Of a stretch of 42,474 nucleotides of DNA, positions 20,039-31,300 are shown piece by piece. The position numbers and the translations under genes are program-made. The notes under the pieces are model-generated. The model ran no database searches, was not told where the DNA came from, and was given only the letters and a program-made list of their open reading frames with translations. Position 1 is the first letter of the stretch. Each line of letters opens with the position of its first letter. The DNA is taken from the NCBI GenBank assembly GCA_023334545.1, contig JAADVB010000168.1, positions 1 to 42,474 of the forward strand, given 5' to 3'. The stretch is from Salisapilia sapeloensis. Its lineage: Eukaryota > Oomycota > Peronosporomycetes > Peronosporales > Salisapiliaceae.

Positions 20039-21745
20039 TTAGTGTTCCAATCCTTCTTTAATACCAGCAACCACGTGCTCATACTTGGGAAACAGCTTCT
20101 CATCGCCACAGTACACGACACTCGGCTCGTGCTCCATCGCTTGGCGCATCACGCGCATTAGATCCTCTTGCGTCACCTTGTCAATCTTGGCACATACGCT
20201 CTCGGGGCTCTCACGCTCTCCGTACGTCAGTAGCTGTCGACCAATGTCTTCGTACAAGACCATTCGACTCTCGAGATTCATCAGGACAGAAGATTTGAGC
20301 TGGTTCTTCGCGCGTTCGAGCTCCAACGGCTGGACAGGACGCTTCGCAACGTCCAGCAGTTGGTTGCACAGGAGCGCTACGAGGTTGCTCGTGTGGGACG
20401 GAAGACCGGCGCCGTAGATACCGAGTAAACCGACGTCATCGTGGATGGCAGACAAGGCAAAGGCTGACTCGACCCAGTAGAATCGGTTCAGGACACTCGT
20501 GTAGAGACGACTGTACATGCCTTTGCCTGGTCCTCCGGCAGAGAAGCTATCACCACCACCTAGTAGCGTGTGGAGGACGCAGACAGGAACGAGGTCATCG
20601 TCGTGCCACCCGCCTTTTGTGGGGAACGCAACGGCAGCGTAGGAGAACTCGGTGTCTGTTCGAGGAAGCATCTCCACGCCGCCTTTGTACACGACTGGAT
20701 GATTGACCTTGGTCGAAGAGGTGGTTGGGAGGTCGGCAAAGTACTTTTTCGCGTAGCTGACAAGAGACTCGTGCTCGATACCAGCGCCGGCAAGTACGAG
20801 ATTGTCCGGAGTGAAGCGTTCTTGACGGAACTTGAGGACTTTGTCAACGGTGAGGTTATCTACTTTATCAAGAGGACACTGGACAGGACGGCCGAGAGAG
20901 GATGTGGGCCCGTAGGCAGCTGCGTGGATGTAGTCTTGGACCAGAGCAGGAGAGTTCTGGAGCATGTCTTCCGTCTCGATCTTCATGATCTGCTTCACGA
21001 ACTCTACTTCTTCTACGTCTAGAGCTGGATTCACGATCGTGTCAGCTAGGAGTGCTAGGCCTCGCTCGGCGTTGTCGCGGAGGAGGTCGATGGTGTAGAT
21101 GATCTGTTCTCGGTCGGCCGTGGCGGACGTGACGGCACCAATATCTTCTGCTTCTCGGACGAACTCTGCGTGGCTTCGAGAAGTAGAGGACTTAAAGCCG
21201 AGGTGCTGGAGCATGTGACTGACGCCGACATTTTCATCTACAGAGGCATTAGGATGGTATGAGGAGGAAGAAGGAAGAGGGCGAGTACCGTTTTCAAAGA
21301 TGGTGCCGGCACCGACGAAGACGCCGAGAGTTGCTGCCTGGCCGTATGTTTCCTGCGAGATCACACGAAGACCCGAAGGGAGTGTCGTGACCTGTGTCTG
21401 TGGCGCGTCGAGCTGATCGGCAGGCTTGAGTACTGGCAGTCTAGCGGTGCAAGGAGCGTAAGTAGGATGCTATAGGTGTCTTGGCAGCGTAAGAGCGGAT
21501 ATATACCCCGGTAATTCCTGGTCGAGTGGCAATTGGGACCTGGAACTCTTCTCTGGACGAAGGATGGACGCAGGATCGACCGGCTCATCGACCGAGGTCG
21601 GGCTCATCTTCTGTTTGGAGATTGTTGATGCATGAAAGCTACGGGACTGAGGTTGCAACCAGCTCTGCTGGACAATGGAAGCTGTAGCACGTTGCAAGTG
21701 CTTGGCGTGGCGCCGTACGAGCGCCGAGGTAGGACGACGTAGCAT
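20039..21745 (-). CDS. Mitochondrial processing peptidase alpha subunit
   Basis: Exon 1 (21745-21507) and exon 2 (21440-20039) give 546 residues, joined across a 66-bp intron as ...DQELPG-LPVLKPADQ... . The N-terminus is Arg-rich without acidic residues (MLRRPTSALVRRHAKHLQ), fitting a matrix presequence. The M16 peptidase fold is clear (TTLPSGLRVISQE, GVFVGAGT, SHMLQHLGFKS). The glycine-rich loop diagnostic of the alpha subunit (GGGDSFSAGGPGKGMYSRLY) lies in the middle. Where the beta subunit has the zinc-binding HxxEH, this protein reads HMLQH, with Gln in place of the catalytic Glu, consistent with a non-catalytic alpha subunit. With beta-MPP it removes presequences from imported proteins, including probably several encoded here. 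It is divergent from the PUS1-like gene, with 176 bp between starts. Confidence 0.95.
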
Positions 21746-21921
21746 GAGTCTCTATGAAGGTTTTCTGCTTTGGCACCAACAGAATGGCAATTGACTTGAC
21801 ATTTGTATATATGCAGTTCTTCAATACAACATGCAGTCCACTCTCATAAAGAAAGATAAAGAGAATACAATATTTTGAGATATAGTACTAAGAGTGGCAT
21901 CCGGTGTTGGTACTTAAGACG
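21746..21921. promoter_or_regulatory. Divergent promoter of MPP alpha and PUS1
   Basis: Only 176 bp separate the two start codons, so both promoters must overlap here. An AT-rich GTATATATGC stretch lies near 21807-21816. No other motif is clear. Confidence 0.35.
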
Positions 21922-23359
21922 ATGGCTGGTAAGCGCCGTACGCATTGGGCTCAGCGCCGTAAGAAGAAGATTCAGAGGCGACAAGAGTGGGAGGAAACTG
22001 GCGAGACTGGTAGTAATGAGTACCACAAGTACGATCGTCGAGCGGAGTTTCCGGAACAACCTCACCCCGGGTCTTATGCTGTCACTCGTCCAGCATCGAC
22101 GGAGAAGGAGGCGATAGACAAGGAAGATCGACCGATTAAGCGTCGATATGGTCTCTGGGTCGCATTTTGCGGAAAGAACTATTCTGGCATGCAAATGTAC
22201 GTTTCTATGACGTCGTATTGTGTATGATGAACAGAGGACTGAGTCCGTGGCTAGGAACGAAGGTGTGAAAACGGTCGAAGCAGAGCTCGAAAGAGCTTTA
22301 TATGAAGTGGATGCAATCGTCGAGAGCAACTATGGTTTCCTCCAAAAAGTATATACGTGCTACTTTTTATATAACTCCAAGGCTGATCCGTGGGAGTAGA
22401 TTGGCTGGAGTCGAGCTGCACGAACGGATAAAGGTGTCCACGCTGCGAGTCAAGTGGTTACAGCAAAACTGCATGTAGGAGAGGACCTCGAGACGTTCAC
22501 GAGAGCTGTTAATAACGCACTTCCAGACGACATTCGAGTCCTCGATACAGTCTCCGTCACAAAAAACTTTAACGCTCGCTTGTCTTGTGATAAAAGAACA
22601 TACGAATACATAGCTCCGACGTTCATGTTTGAACCTCGAAGTCTCCGGCCTCGTCCAAGTTCAGAGGCAAAGGAGGATGCATCGTCTACGCCGTCCGAAG
22701 CTCCGATCGATACGAATGACGTGCAGACGCATTTGAATTACAAGATCTCGGACGAAACGCTTGCTACACTTCGATCGACGTTGAAAAAGTATGAAGGATC
22801 GCACAACTTCCATAATTTTACAGCCAAAGTCATTTCGACAAGTTCTCAAGCCCAACGGTTCATCCATTCCTTCACGGTGGGCGAACCGTTCGAGATGGAG
22901 GGCATCCAATGGGTTAAGCTGCAGGTCGTCGGCCAAAGCTTTTTACTGCATCACATTCGAAAGATGATTGGAACTGCGGCGGATATCGTTGCTGGTGTCA
23001 CGGATGACGGCGCGATCGAAAGAGCCATGGGGCAAGATAAGATCGACCTGCCGATGGCTCCTAGTGTCGGACTGTACCTTGCCCAGCCTCATTTCGAAGC
23101 TTACAATCGTAAGGTCGAGAGAGACGACCAGGCTGACCATGATCCGTTGGATATAACCCTCAAGCCGGATATCAAGGCCAAGATGGACGAGTTCAAGGAG
23201 CATGTGATCATCCCTCACATTATCAGTCACGAGAAGAAATACCATAGCTACATGACGTGGCTGAGACACTTGGAGAGTCAGCCGTTCGAGTACATTTCTC
23301 GGACGCAAGCCAAGCCACGGAACCCTGAAATCGTTGACGAAGGAGATGAGGATGACTAG
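21922..23359 (+). CDS. tRNA pseudouridine synthase, PUS1 (TruA) family
   Basis: Exons 21922-22196, 22255-22348 and 22400-23359 give 442 residues. The joins rebuild conserved TruA-family motifs: FCGKNYSGMQM-NEGVKTVEAELE and NYGFLQK-IGWSRAARTDKGVHA. The catalytic Asp is Asp133 in RAARTDKGVHA. Later family blocks are present: FNARLSCDKRTYEYIAP, GSHNFHNFTAK and QSFLLHHIRKMIG. The N-terminus is very basic (KRRTHWAQRRKKKIQRR), compatible with nuclear targeting. Eukaryotic Pus1 modifies U27/U28 and other sites of tRNA and some snRNAs and mRNAs. The C-terminal extension (about residues 350-442, rich in Lys and Glu) is longer than in bacterial TruA. The frame is open a few codons upstream only from GTG, so I use the ATG. 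Confidence 0.95.
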
Positions 23360-23555
23360 GATAGTGTTGCCTCGCTATACTTTGCACTCGTTTGACTGAA
23401 AGTTTTTCCGTTCTGAGTCGTCTGGGCCGTTTCATCATGATGTATTTCAGGACACTTGTTGTACCTTGGTGTAGAGGAAATTAGCGGAAAATAGTTCACT
23501 TGTCGCTTACTCTTTCTCTCGTTGTTATCTCTATCGAATCTGTACACTATCTATT

Positions 23556-25797
23556 ATGATCCCGAACTTGTGTGACGATGACGAGTTAAGACTTACCGAG
23601 AATGCAAACACACGGAATCGTTTTCAAGGATTAGAGCACAATCTAGATGAGGCTGATGGTGAGCATCCAGAGGAAGAGCTATCTGGCACAGCTTTAAAGC
23701 TGTCCAAAGTCATTGAGCGAGAAGCAAAGCGACGGGTGATACTGGAATCTGGTCAAGGGCCACAGTGGGCTAGTGTATACCATCAACTGGGCATTAATGC
23801 TAATAAAGACAACCATGCGTCGTTTATTACGGCGCGGCGAAACCATCTTACGAAAAAGAGACCGTCTGCAGCAATACTACCGGCTCCAGACCCGAAAGTG
23901 CTACGAAAAAGCATGCAAAAGGGAAAGAATGGAAGTTTGAACAATAGTATCGGAAATGAATATGAGCGCGGTCAAGATGAGAGATCAGGATCAGAGTTTA
24001 CTCTGACAAAGACACAGCAAATTTGGTTATTTATGGAGGATCCGAACTCATCAACGTCTGCATACTACTTTTCCATGTTCATGTTTGGCTTTATCACCCT
24101 CTCCACTCTTATTTTCATCCTTCAGACGGAAAGTCGTTTGATCCAGTTCGACTACGTTCTAGCTTGGTTTGAAATGATATGTGCTGTTGTCTTCACTATC
24201 GAGCTCATTCTACGTTTATGCTCGTGTCCAAGTCTCACACGCTTCGCCAAAAGTAAGTCCCTGTTTGACTTTTTAATGATATCACGGTCTCACCTTCGTG
24301 TCCACCATGATAGATTACCTAAACTGGATCGATGTGGCTTCCATTATACCATTCTACCTCGAAGCCGTTCTATCCGTCGAGTACGCAAGTGGCATGGGAG
24401 CACTTCGTATCATTCGTCTCGTTCGAGTTGCTCGAGTATTAAAGATGTCTCGCTATTCCTCTGCTATTCAAATATTTATCCAGTCGCTTATTGTGAGCAT
24501 GCAAGCCCTATCAATGCTCGTGTTTCTCATGGCTCTAGTTGTCATTGTCTTCTCTAGTGCTATATACTTTGCAGAGTTTACAGAGGACGGGTGTCGGAAA
24601 GGTGGATGGATAGGAGATTGCGATTCGGACAATGCCGAACGTATATATGCTTACTCGGGTGGTGAAGCTGCTGCACGAGGAAGCCAAGTGTTGCGAACAG
24701 ACCCAGATCTACCCTCTGGAAGATGCGTGTGTGTCGATCCTAATCCTTATACCAGCATCATCTCTTCCTTTTGGTGGTGTCTCGTTACCATGTCCACTGT
24801 CGGGTATGGCGACATGACTCCGGTCACCATGCAAGGCAAAATCGTAGGTTGCACTACATTGTTAACAGGCATGCTCGTTTTGGCTCTACCGATCACAGTT
24901 ATAGGGACCAATTTTCAGAAAGTCATGAAATCCTTAGCACAGGATACGATGAAATCAAATGTGGATTACCTAAAAGGCAAACGGATGATCTGCCGAAACG
25001 AAATACAAGCCATTTTAGACAGATTTCATGCCGTCGCAGATAACATACATCTAGATATTGACGATGTGATCAACGTCTACGACACAGATAATAGTGGCAT
25101 GCTTGAGAATGAAGAACTGAATCATTTTATGCAAGATCTAGAGGCATTGCAAAACCGAGCCTTTATGAGCCAGCACGCAGGTACAATCGAGCCATCAAAG
25201 TCTGTACGACCCATCAAACAACCTCGATCCGTCAAAAAAGTTCAAGAGGTTGAGAGCGAGAATAAACTACCGGATAGTCATGATACCGAGCGAAGAAGTT
25301 CCCATATTCCTTTACGAAAAGCAGCAACACAAACATCTTTGCGAGCAGATAGCTCGTCGTCACAAGCAAACAGAGCAGACCGCAGATCAACAGCACAAGC
25401 TCGACTAAGTGACGCTCAAGCAGCGGGATTAGACGATATCGTATCTCAATCATACAACGCTAGATATCGAACGACTGCCTCTCTCATATCTCCTCGGGCA
25501 TCTGAGATATTTATCCCGACATCGCTAGGTCCTGAAAGTACTGCAGAATCGACAGAAGTACCCTCAGTTTCTAATCCACATAAGGAAGATCTGTCCAATC
25601 TTTCGTATCCTTTAATTACCGATGAAAGTAGGAATAGTCTGCATGTAAGTGAAGAGATGCTCGAACGACGAATAGCGGAACTGAAGCATACTTGGGAAGA
25701 GCGACTTGTGGAGACAGAGCAACGCCTTGACACAAAGTTTCATAATTTGACTAAAATCTTGCTTCGAATTGAAAGTATGATGGAAATGCAAGAGTAA
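23556..25797 (+). CDS. Voltage-gated K+ channel with C-terminal EF-hand
   Basis: Exons 23556-24252 and 24314-25797 join across a 61-bp GTAAGT intron at the S2-S3 boundary (LTRFAK-NYLNWIDVASIIPFYLE) to give 726 residues. Six membrane segments are visible: S1 from about 170 (YYFSMFMFGFITLSTLIFIL), S2 with an acidic residue (FTIELILRLC), S3, the S4 sensor (LRIIRLVRVARVLKMSRYS), S5, and S6 with a PxT hinge (LALPITVIGTNF). The pore reads TVGYGD at 394-399, so the channel is K+ selective. The S5-pore linker is unusually long and has several Cys (DGCRKGGWIGDC, GRCVCVD). Past S6 an EF-hand loop, DTDNSGMLENEE (489-500), suggests direct Ca2+ control. There is no T1 domain. A coiled coil at the C-terminus may assemble the tetramer. 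Confidence 0.93.
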
Positions 25798-25872
25798 GCT
25801 AAACGCAAAATGGTACAATTGGTTGCCGTCTACTTTAAATAGGTAAATTAAAGCCTAGCTTTTCGAGTCCGT

Positions 25873-26991
25873 TTAGCTCGCATCGCCCAAGTCACTGCAA
25901 AGTCGATGTAATCTTGCTTTCGCTTGCTTTTTCAGCTTTTCAAAAAGAGCAATGTCGTCCTGCACTTCTTCTGTGTTACAACTACTTTTTAATTCACTAT
26001 TCGTAGAACGAGCATCAAGCTCATCTTGTTCTTGCAAAGATGATCGAAGTTGAGCTAGAGTTTGGATGACATTTCGTAAATGCCCTGTCAACCGGATGCA
26101 CTCCTCCATGCATTGCGACGGATTCTGTCGTAGAGGCTGGTGAACATATGATGCTGCTTTCGACGACTTTGCTGAGCCATGTCCGAAGTTACCGCTTTGA
26201 CTCTCTTCGTCCACTGTGTTGCTCATGCTACACGCATCTGACGATTCCGTCATGCCGTCTGCTAGAGCTGTGTGCGTAGCATTCTCAGTTGTACTGCTCT
26301 TGTAATGATTCGCAATTCCGCTTAATATCTCGAGATCTCCTCTCGATTCACCACAGGCAATCTGTGGGACGGCTGCTGGACGAACAAAGTTTGGATAGTG
26401 GAAAGGAATGACCGGTACGAAAGATGTGTGCGGTTCAGTGATGGTCGAAGAGTCATAAAATGAAGAAAGACTGGCTGCATATGAAACGGTAGCTTGGGCT
26501 GTACTAGGCAGCTTTCGTTTCTTCGACGTAGGCGTCTTCTTTATGGTGATACCACCCGGATGATTACTCCCTGCAACTGAATCCAATATCTCTAATGAGG
26601 ACAAGGCTGGATGCTCTGGAGATACCTGTCGCTTTCGATTAGTTGCTACTGGAGCGGGAGGAGAAATTATTGGTGGTGTCTTTCGCAAGCGTTTTTCCGT
26701 ATCTGACTTGCGTAGGAGCTCTACATATCCGCTCTTATTGTCATTCGCATTCGGCCCTTTCTTTATTGGTCGAATGCCACGACGATAACACTCTGCACGC
26801 AAGTCATGCGCTCGTAAGCGGTCATAAGGTTCCTCGATGAAAAGCGCTCGTGATGGTCCAATGCGTGAAGTGACCGTTTCCGACGATGATATTTCTTTAT
26901 ACTGGTCGTTGTTGTCGTTATTGACAGGCGACAGTAGTCCTGCATTGCTGTCAACGGTATCTGACGCTTCAGGAGCGTGGGAAGTGTCCAT
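25873..26991 (-). CDS. SAP-like motif protein, probably nuclear
   Basis: This 372-residue protein is not assigned to a named family. Starting at the ATG at 26991 (MDTSHAPEASDTVD), it has an acidic, Ser-rich N-terminus. Near residues 55-100 comes a helix-turn-helix of SAP type (YDRLRAHDLRAECYRRGIRP, then KSGYVELLRKSD), a motif that binds DNA or RNA in chromatin and RNA-processing proteins. Several basic clusters that could be nuclear signals follow (NRKRQVSPEH, KKTPTSKKRKLP). A C-terminal helix pair with coiled-coil character (LRNVIQTLAQLRSSLQEQDE; LFEKLKKQAKARLHRL) ends it. The frame continues upstream to 27114 but only to a TTG, so I prefer the ATG. It converges with the K+ channel and diverges from the coiled-coil gene at 27256. 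Confidence 0.7.
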   Translation of the reverse strand: MDTSHAPEASDTVDSNAGLLSPVNNDNNDQYKEISSSETVTSRIGPSRALFIEEPYDRLRAHDLRAECYRRGIRPIKKGPNANDNKSGYVELLRKSDTEKRLRKTPPIISPPAPVATNRKRQVSPEHPALSSLEILDSVAGSNHPGGITIKKTPTSKKRKLPSTAQATVSYAASLSSFYDSSTITEPHTSFVPVIPFHYPNFVRPAAVPQIACGESRGDLEILSGIANHYKSSTTENATHTALADGMTESSDACSMSNTVDEESQSGNFGHGSAKSSKAASYVHQPLRQNPSQCMEECIRLTGHLRNVIQTLAQLRSSLQEQDELDARSTNSELKSSCNTEEVQDDIALFEKLKKQAKARLHRLCSDLGDAS

Positions 26992-27255
26992 AGCACTCGA
27001 TATGACGCCTTCCACGCTATGCTCCTGCAGAATTAGTCTTCTCGTAGTACTAAATATGACACAAAGTTGTCGTTTTAATAACGAATTAGACCTAAACTTC
27101 CGGTCACCTATCAAGTGCCTTCGATGGACTTTTGGTCGATGTATCCTACGATATATGTAAAGCTAATTATAGAGAAGACGTTATTCATGCACATGCTGTT
27201 TCATAGAGTGTCACTATTCTGTATTCTCTCGCGTAGGCTCGTCACTTGTACTAAG

Positions 27256-28258
27256 ATGGGTGGTCAAGTCTCTGATCAAGCAATGGAAAAGGCTGTAGTA
27301 GCAGAGCAACTGAGCAGACTATCTATGGAATGCAAGCTAAAAGGTCAAACGATTCAAACTCTTGAGGCACAGGTGCAGTCACTACGTGAAGAACTTGTAG
27401 CAGAAAAGAAAAAAGTACTTCGATTGCAGCAGACACAGGACAAAGTCTCCATTTCATCTACATCAGATACTGTCTCTGCTATCGAGCTTCATCCCAATCT
27501 CAATGACTACCGAGCCAAGAATCAGCGATATAACTACATCAGTAGCTGGAAAGCTGGTGCAGAAAAATCTGCACAGAACTCTAGCTTACACCGTTTACTG
27601 TTTACTCCCAGTCCTTCTACCAGCAATGACAATCAAGATAGCGAAGATGGAGAGGTAAAGAGCGTGAGCGAGAATGATTTTGTTTTGGAAACAGAGGTCG
27701 AAAGTTTGAAGACAGAGCTGAGGCAGTCCAAAGAGATGATCATTCGATTAACTCGTGATGTCTATAACTTTAGTAAAATGCATCAGGTATCGATGAAAGA
27801 CCAACAAGGTCTTATAAAAGCAACGATCGATATTATGAAAACTCCATCAGGCTCCGATAGCAATACGCGCAAGAACGAAACGACACCTTACTTGTCAAAT
27901 TATGATTCTGCCCGTCCAAACGGACTAAGGCGTAATAGCAAACCTAGTTTGACTCTTCCAACGTCTAACGTAGTGCTATCAAGAGCCGGCAAATGTGATT
28001 CATTGCGATTTGCAGCAGAAAATAATATAAAGCTAGCCGAGAGAGCTCTCAGTGATCTCCATCAGCAGGTAAGCGGACGACATCACTTTAGGATATGCAT
28101 ATCTAATCCTGGTTTAGCTGCAAGTACAACGAGATCTGACTGCTACTCTATGTGAGCTGGCGACAGGGAATCAGCTGGAGCTTCGATCAAAGCCACATCT
28201 ACCAAACCTGACACTACCGTTTGCCACGTGCTTTTCTACACCACCATCTCAATTTTAA
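27256..28258 (+). CDS. Coiled-coil protein with N-myristoylation-type start
   Basis: Exons 27256-28068 and 28118-28258 join across a 49-bp GTAAGC intron (DLHQQ-LQVQRDLTATLCELA) to give 317 residues. The frame is open upstream to 27115, but the product from the ATG at 27256 begins MGGQVSDQ, which fits an N-myristoylation signal (Gly2 and Ser6). Leu/Lys/Glu-rich coiled coils span about residues 15-65 (LEAQVQSLREELVAEKKKVL), 145-170 (VESLKTELRQSKEMIIRL) and 250-300. The middle is low-complexity Ser/Asn. Family unknown. If acylated, it would be membrane-tethered, perhaps a scaffold; this is inference. It diverges from the SAP-like gene by 264 bp and converges with the ARF-GEF gene, with 65 bp between stops. 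Confidence 0.75.
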
Positions 28259-28323
28259 AGATACCAGCAACTGCCATAAACTGAAGTCGAAATGAACATT
28301 AACACTGTTTCCATCTACGTGAT

Positions 28324-31300
28324 CTAGCCTTCCTCCGCTTCAGCTGGACTAGCAGCTCCACTGACAGTTTCAAAGACGTCATGCTCCTTTCCTTTCCGTT
28401 CCATTTCCTTTACCAGCTTCTCCGTCCCATTCACGCGACACGCCATCATGACTTTTCGTACACTTTGCGTAGTGTCCTCTTCAACATCCATCTTTATAGA
28501 CTTGCATAGCGCATCGAGGACGTGTCCCCACGTTTCGGATACAAAGGACGGTACGGTCGAGAGTTTGCCAAAGTTGTCTCGAATTACCGAGCAGATCAAT
28601 CGCAGTAATTGAAGGTGCGCTCTATCTTGATTCTCCATGGTTGCTGACAGCTTCCGTCCATTTCCAGAGGCTGAGCTATAACTGCGTATCCGACGTAGAC
28701 TCTGACTTTCATTCGACACATCCGCACTTTTAAAGTAGTTTAGATCGGCATGGATACTTTCTGCTAGGCCATCATCCCAACTTGGATCCACAAGTGACCT
28801 GTAAAGCGGAAGTAGTCCAGACGCTATCACAGCGTCTAGTGACTCGGCTGATACCTGCCACGATCCAGATGAGAGCATATTGCTACAACAGTCGATACAT
28901 GCGTTTAATTCCTCCTCAATGATGCTAACGGAGGCACTATCCTCCTCCTCTTGCACCATGGACACTAAAGAATTGGAGATCTTAAAGACACCACCAACAA
29001 GCCGCATGTGCAGTGTCTTTAACTCGACCTCCGTCTCTTCTCTTCGACTCACTTGCTGCATTGCTGTCTCATCCAAATTGTTCGACAGAACCACTAGCAA
29101 AGCAACCGATTTTGTGTCGGATACTGTAGTCCCTTGCATACTACTCTTTAACGCTGATTGTACTATAAACCCAGCCAAGTCCATCACATTCATCCCGTCT
29201 TCATCGACTTGCCACACATGGTGATGGATCAACTGGCAGAGTAAGCTGGACATTGCAGAGGCATGAAACGGAGACGTCAAGAACGCCTTCATCGAGCCTT
29301 CGACAGACTTCCATTGTAGTACTGAAAGCAACGTCGGAACAGCGTCCGATGGTTTGTGCTCGAGTACATGTGCCAAGCCTCGAATAAGCTGCAGCAAAAG
29401 TGGAGACAATAGTGAATTTGTTGATCCGAACGTCAGTGCAGTATTCACCAACCGAGCACTATCGGATACGTCTACATAGTTGTTCGATGCGACTGAAAAG
29501 ACACCGGTGAGCGCTTTGTAGGTTTCGACACACGTTGTGCTGTAGTCACTTGCGTCCACATCTTTCTCCAGCTCCTGACGCAGAAGAGGCAACAAGCGTT
29601 CATAGTGCTGGCATCCTCTCTGTAGTATAGAAGTCTCCGATGTAGATGCGAGTAGGCACGAAAGCACGTGCGCAAACAAAACACGTCCAGCTCCTCTTCC
29701 CTCTCCTTCCAACTGATCTATCAACGCATCTACTATATAACCTGCATTTTCGCTAGGTAACACGCACAAGTCCTGGAGAAAGGATTCGAGATGATACGGT
29801 CGTAACAGCTCCTGTAGACTTTCCACACTCTCATCTGTCTCCGTCTCGGAACGTAGCGACAGACTACGAGTACGAACGCTCTTAGATGCAACCAAGTCGT
29901 CTGCATTTTGTGCTAACCACGACGGAAGTGCTTTCTCTCCGCGTAACTCGGCGGATGAGAATGATGAGCGAGGGATTTCCTCATCACTATCTTCCTCCGG
30001 CTCTCCTCTAAAGTTCGCATCCAAGGCCGACAGGAACCACGTGACGCCACTAAAGAACCCTGCGTCATCATCGCTCGTCACTTGCTTTTGCTCTAACAAG
30101 AGTCGATTACGTCGGACAGCTCGCAAGAAGTTACGATTCTCTGCCCTCGACAGCATCTCTTTATCTTCGTCTAGTCGTAGACTACCGGGAGGTAGAGCTT
30201 GTAGTAGTCTCAAGGCACTGATGAGGTGCAAAAGGTAGCTCCACGTGTCTTTTTGGAAGCTACCTGGATGTTCTCGGAAGAGCGTGAAGCTTGCTGCGAG
30301 TGCGGCACAGCAGCTTTCGTTGGCCATGAACTGTCCACAGCCGTCGTCTCGAGTCGTTAGTGGTATCGGGTACTTGTCAGAAGGAACGAGCGCAGTCAAC
30401 TCACTAAGAGATACAAAAATACCATGGAAAATGTCTGAGACATGCAGTCTAGAAGCAACAGCAGCAATACTCACGAGACCGTTAGCAGCTATTTGAAGCA
30501 GCGTGTGGTCTGGCAAATAGAAGAGCGCGTTCTCTTCGTCATTGTCTTCCGACTCGGGAGAAATGTCTGTCGTGGACGCCAGTACGAATTGATCGAACAC
30601 AGTCTCGAAAGCAGATGCCAAGTGGCTGGCGTGGTCTAGGAAGATTTGCTTACGAACCGCCGGTTGGGTGTCTGTACGATAGCTGTTATCTTGTTCATGT
30701 CGAAGAAGAAGGTCTCTCCACCTGTCTTCTGTTACTTGGCCATTCGAGTCTTCCAACGTCCGGAACTCGTGCTGAGCAATATTGTCATACAATTCATTCA
30801 GGAAATCTTCCGGTAGTTCTCGTCCGCAACTGACTTCCTGTCCGTAGTTCAAATTATTCCGTAGAAAAGCGATACGAGACATCTTCTTCTCGGGGCGAAT
30901 ATTTGGGTTGTGGAGGTCCGTATTAAGCATAATGAGACTGAATGAAAGCAAGTAGGCAACGTCTTCGGACGCAAACGCAGATCTGTCTCGACTTTGTCGA
31001 TACACGATCGAAGCAAAGGCATTGAGGATGCGATCAATCTGCTGTGCTTCACCTGGTAGTCGAAAGGCAGAGAGGAAGACCCGAAGAGCGCTGAGGATTC
31101 CTTCATCTTGGAAACGGAAGGACGCAACGTACTCGCGCAAGACTTGTTCATGGAACGTCGAGCTCTCACTTTCGTGTTTGCTATCCGACGGGTCTTTTCC
31201 AACCGCACCCAAGTACTCTCCGACTTTACTCTTTTCCAGTCCGTGCGGAAGTGATCGTAGGAATGCCGCGAGAGACTTTGCGTCGACTGGAGATGGGAAA

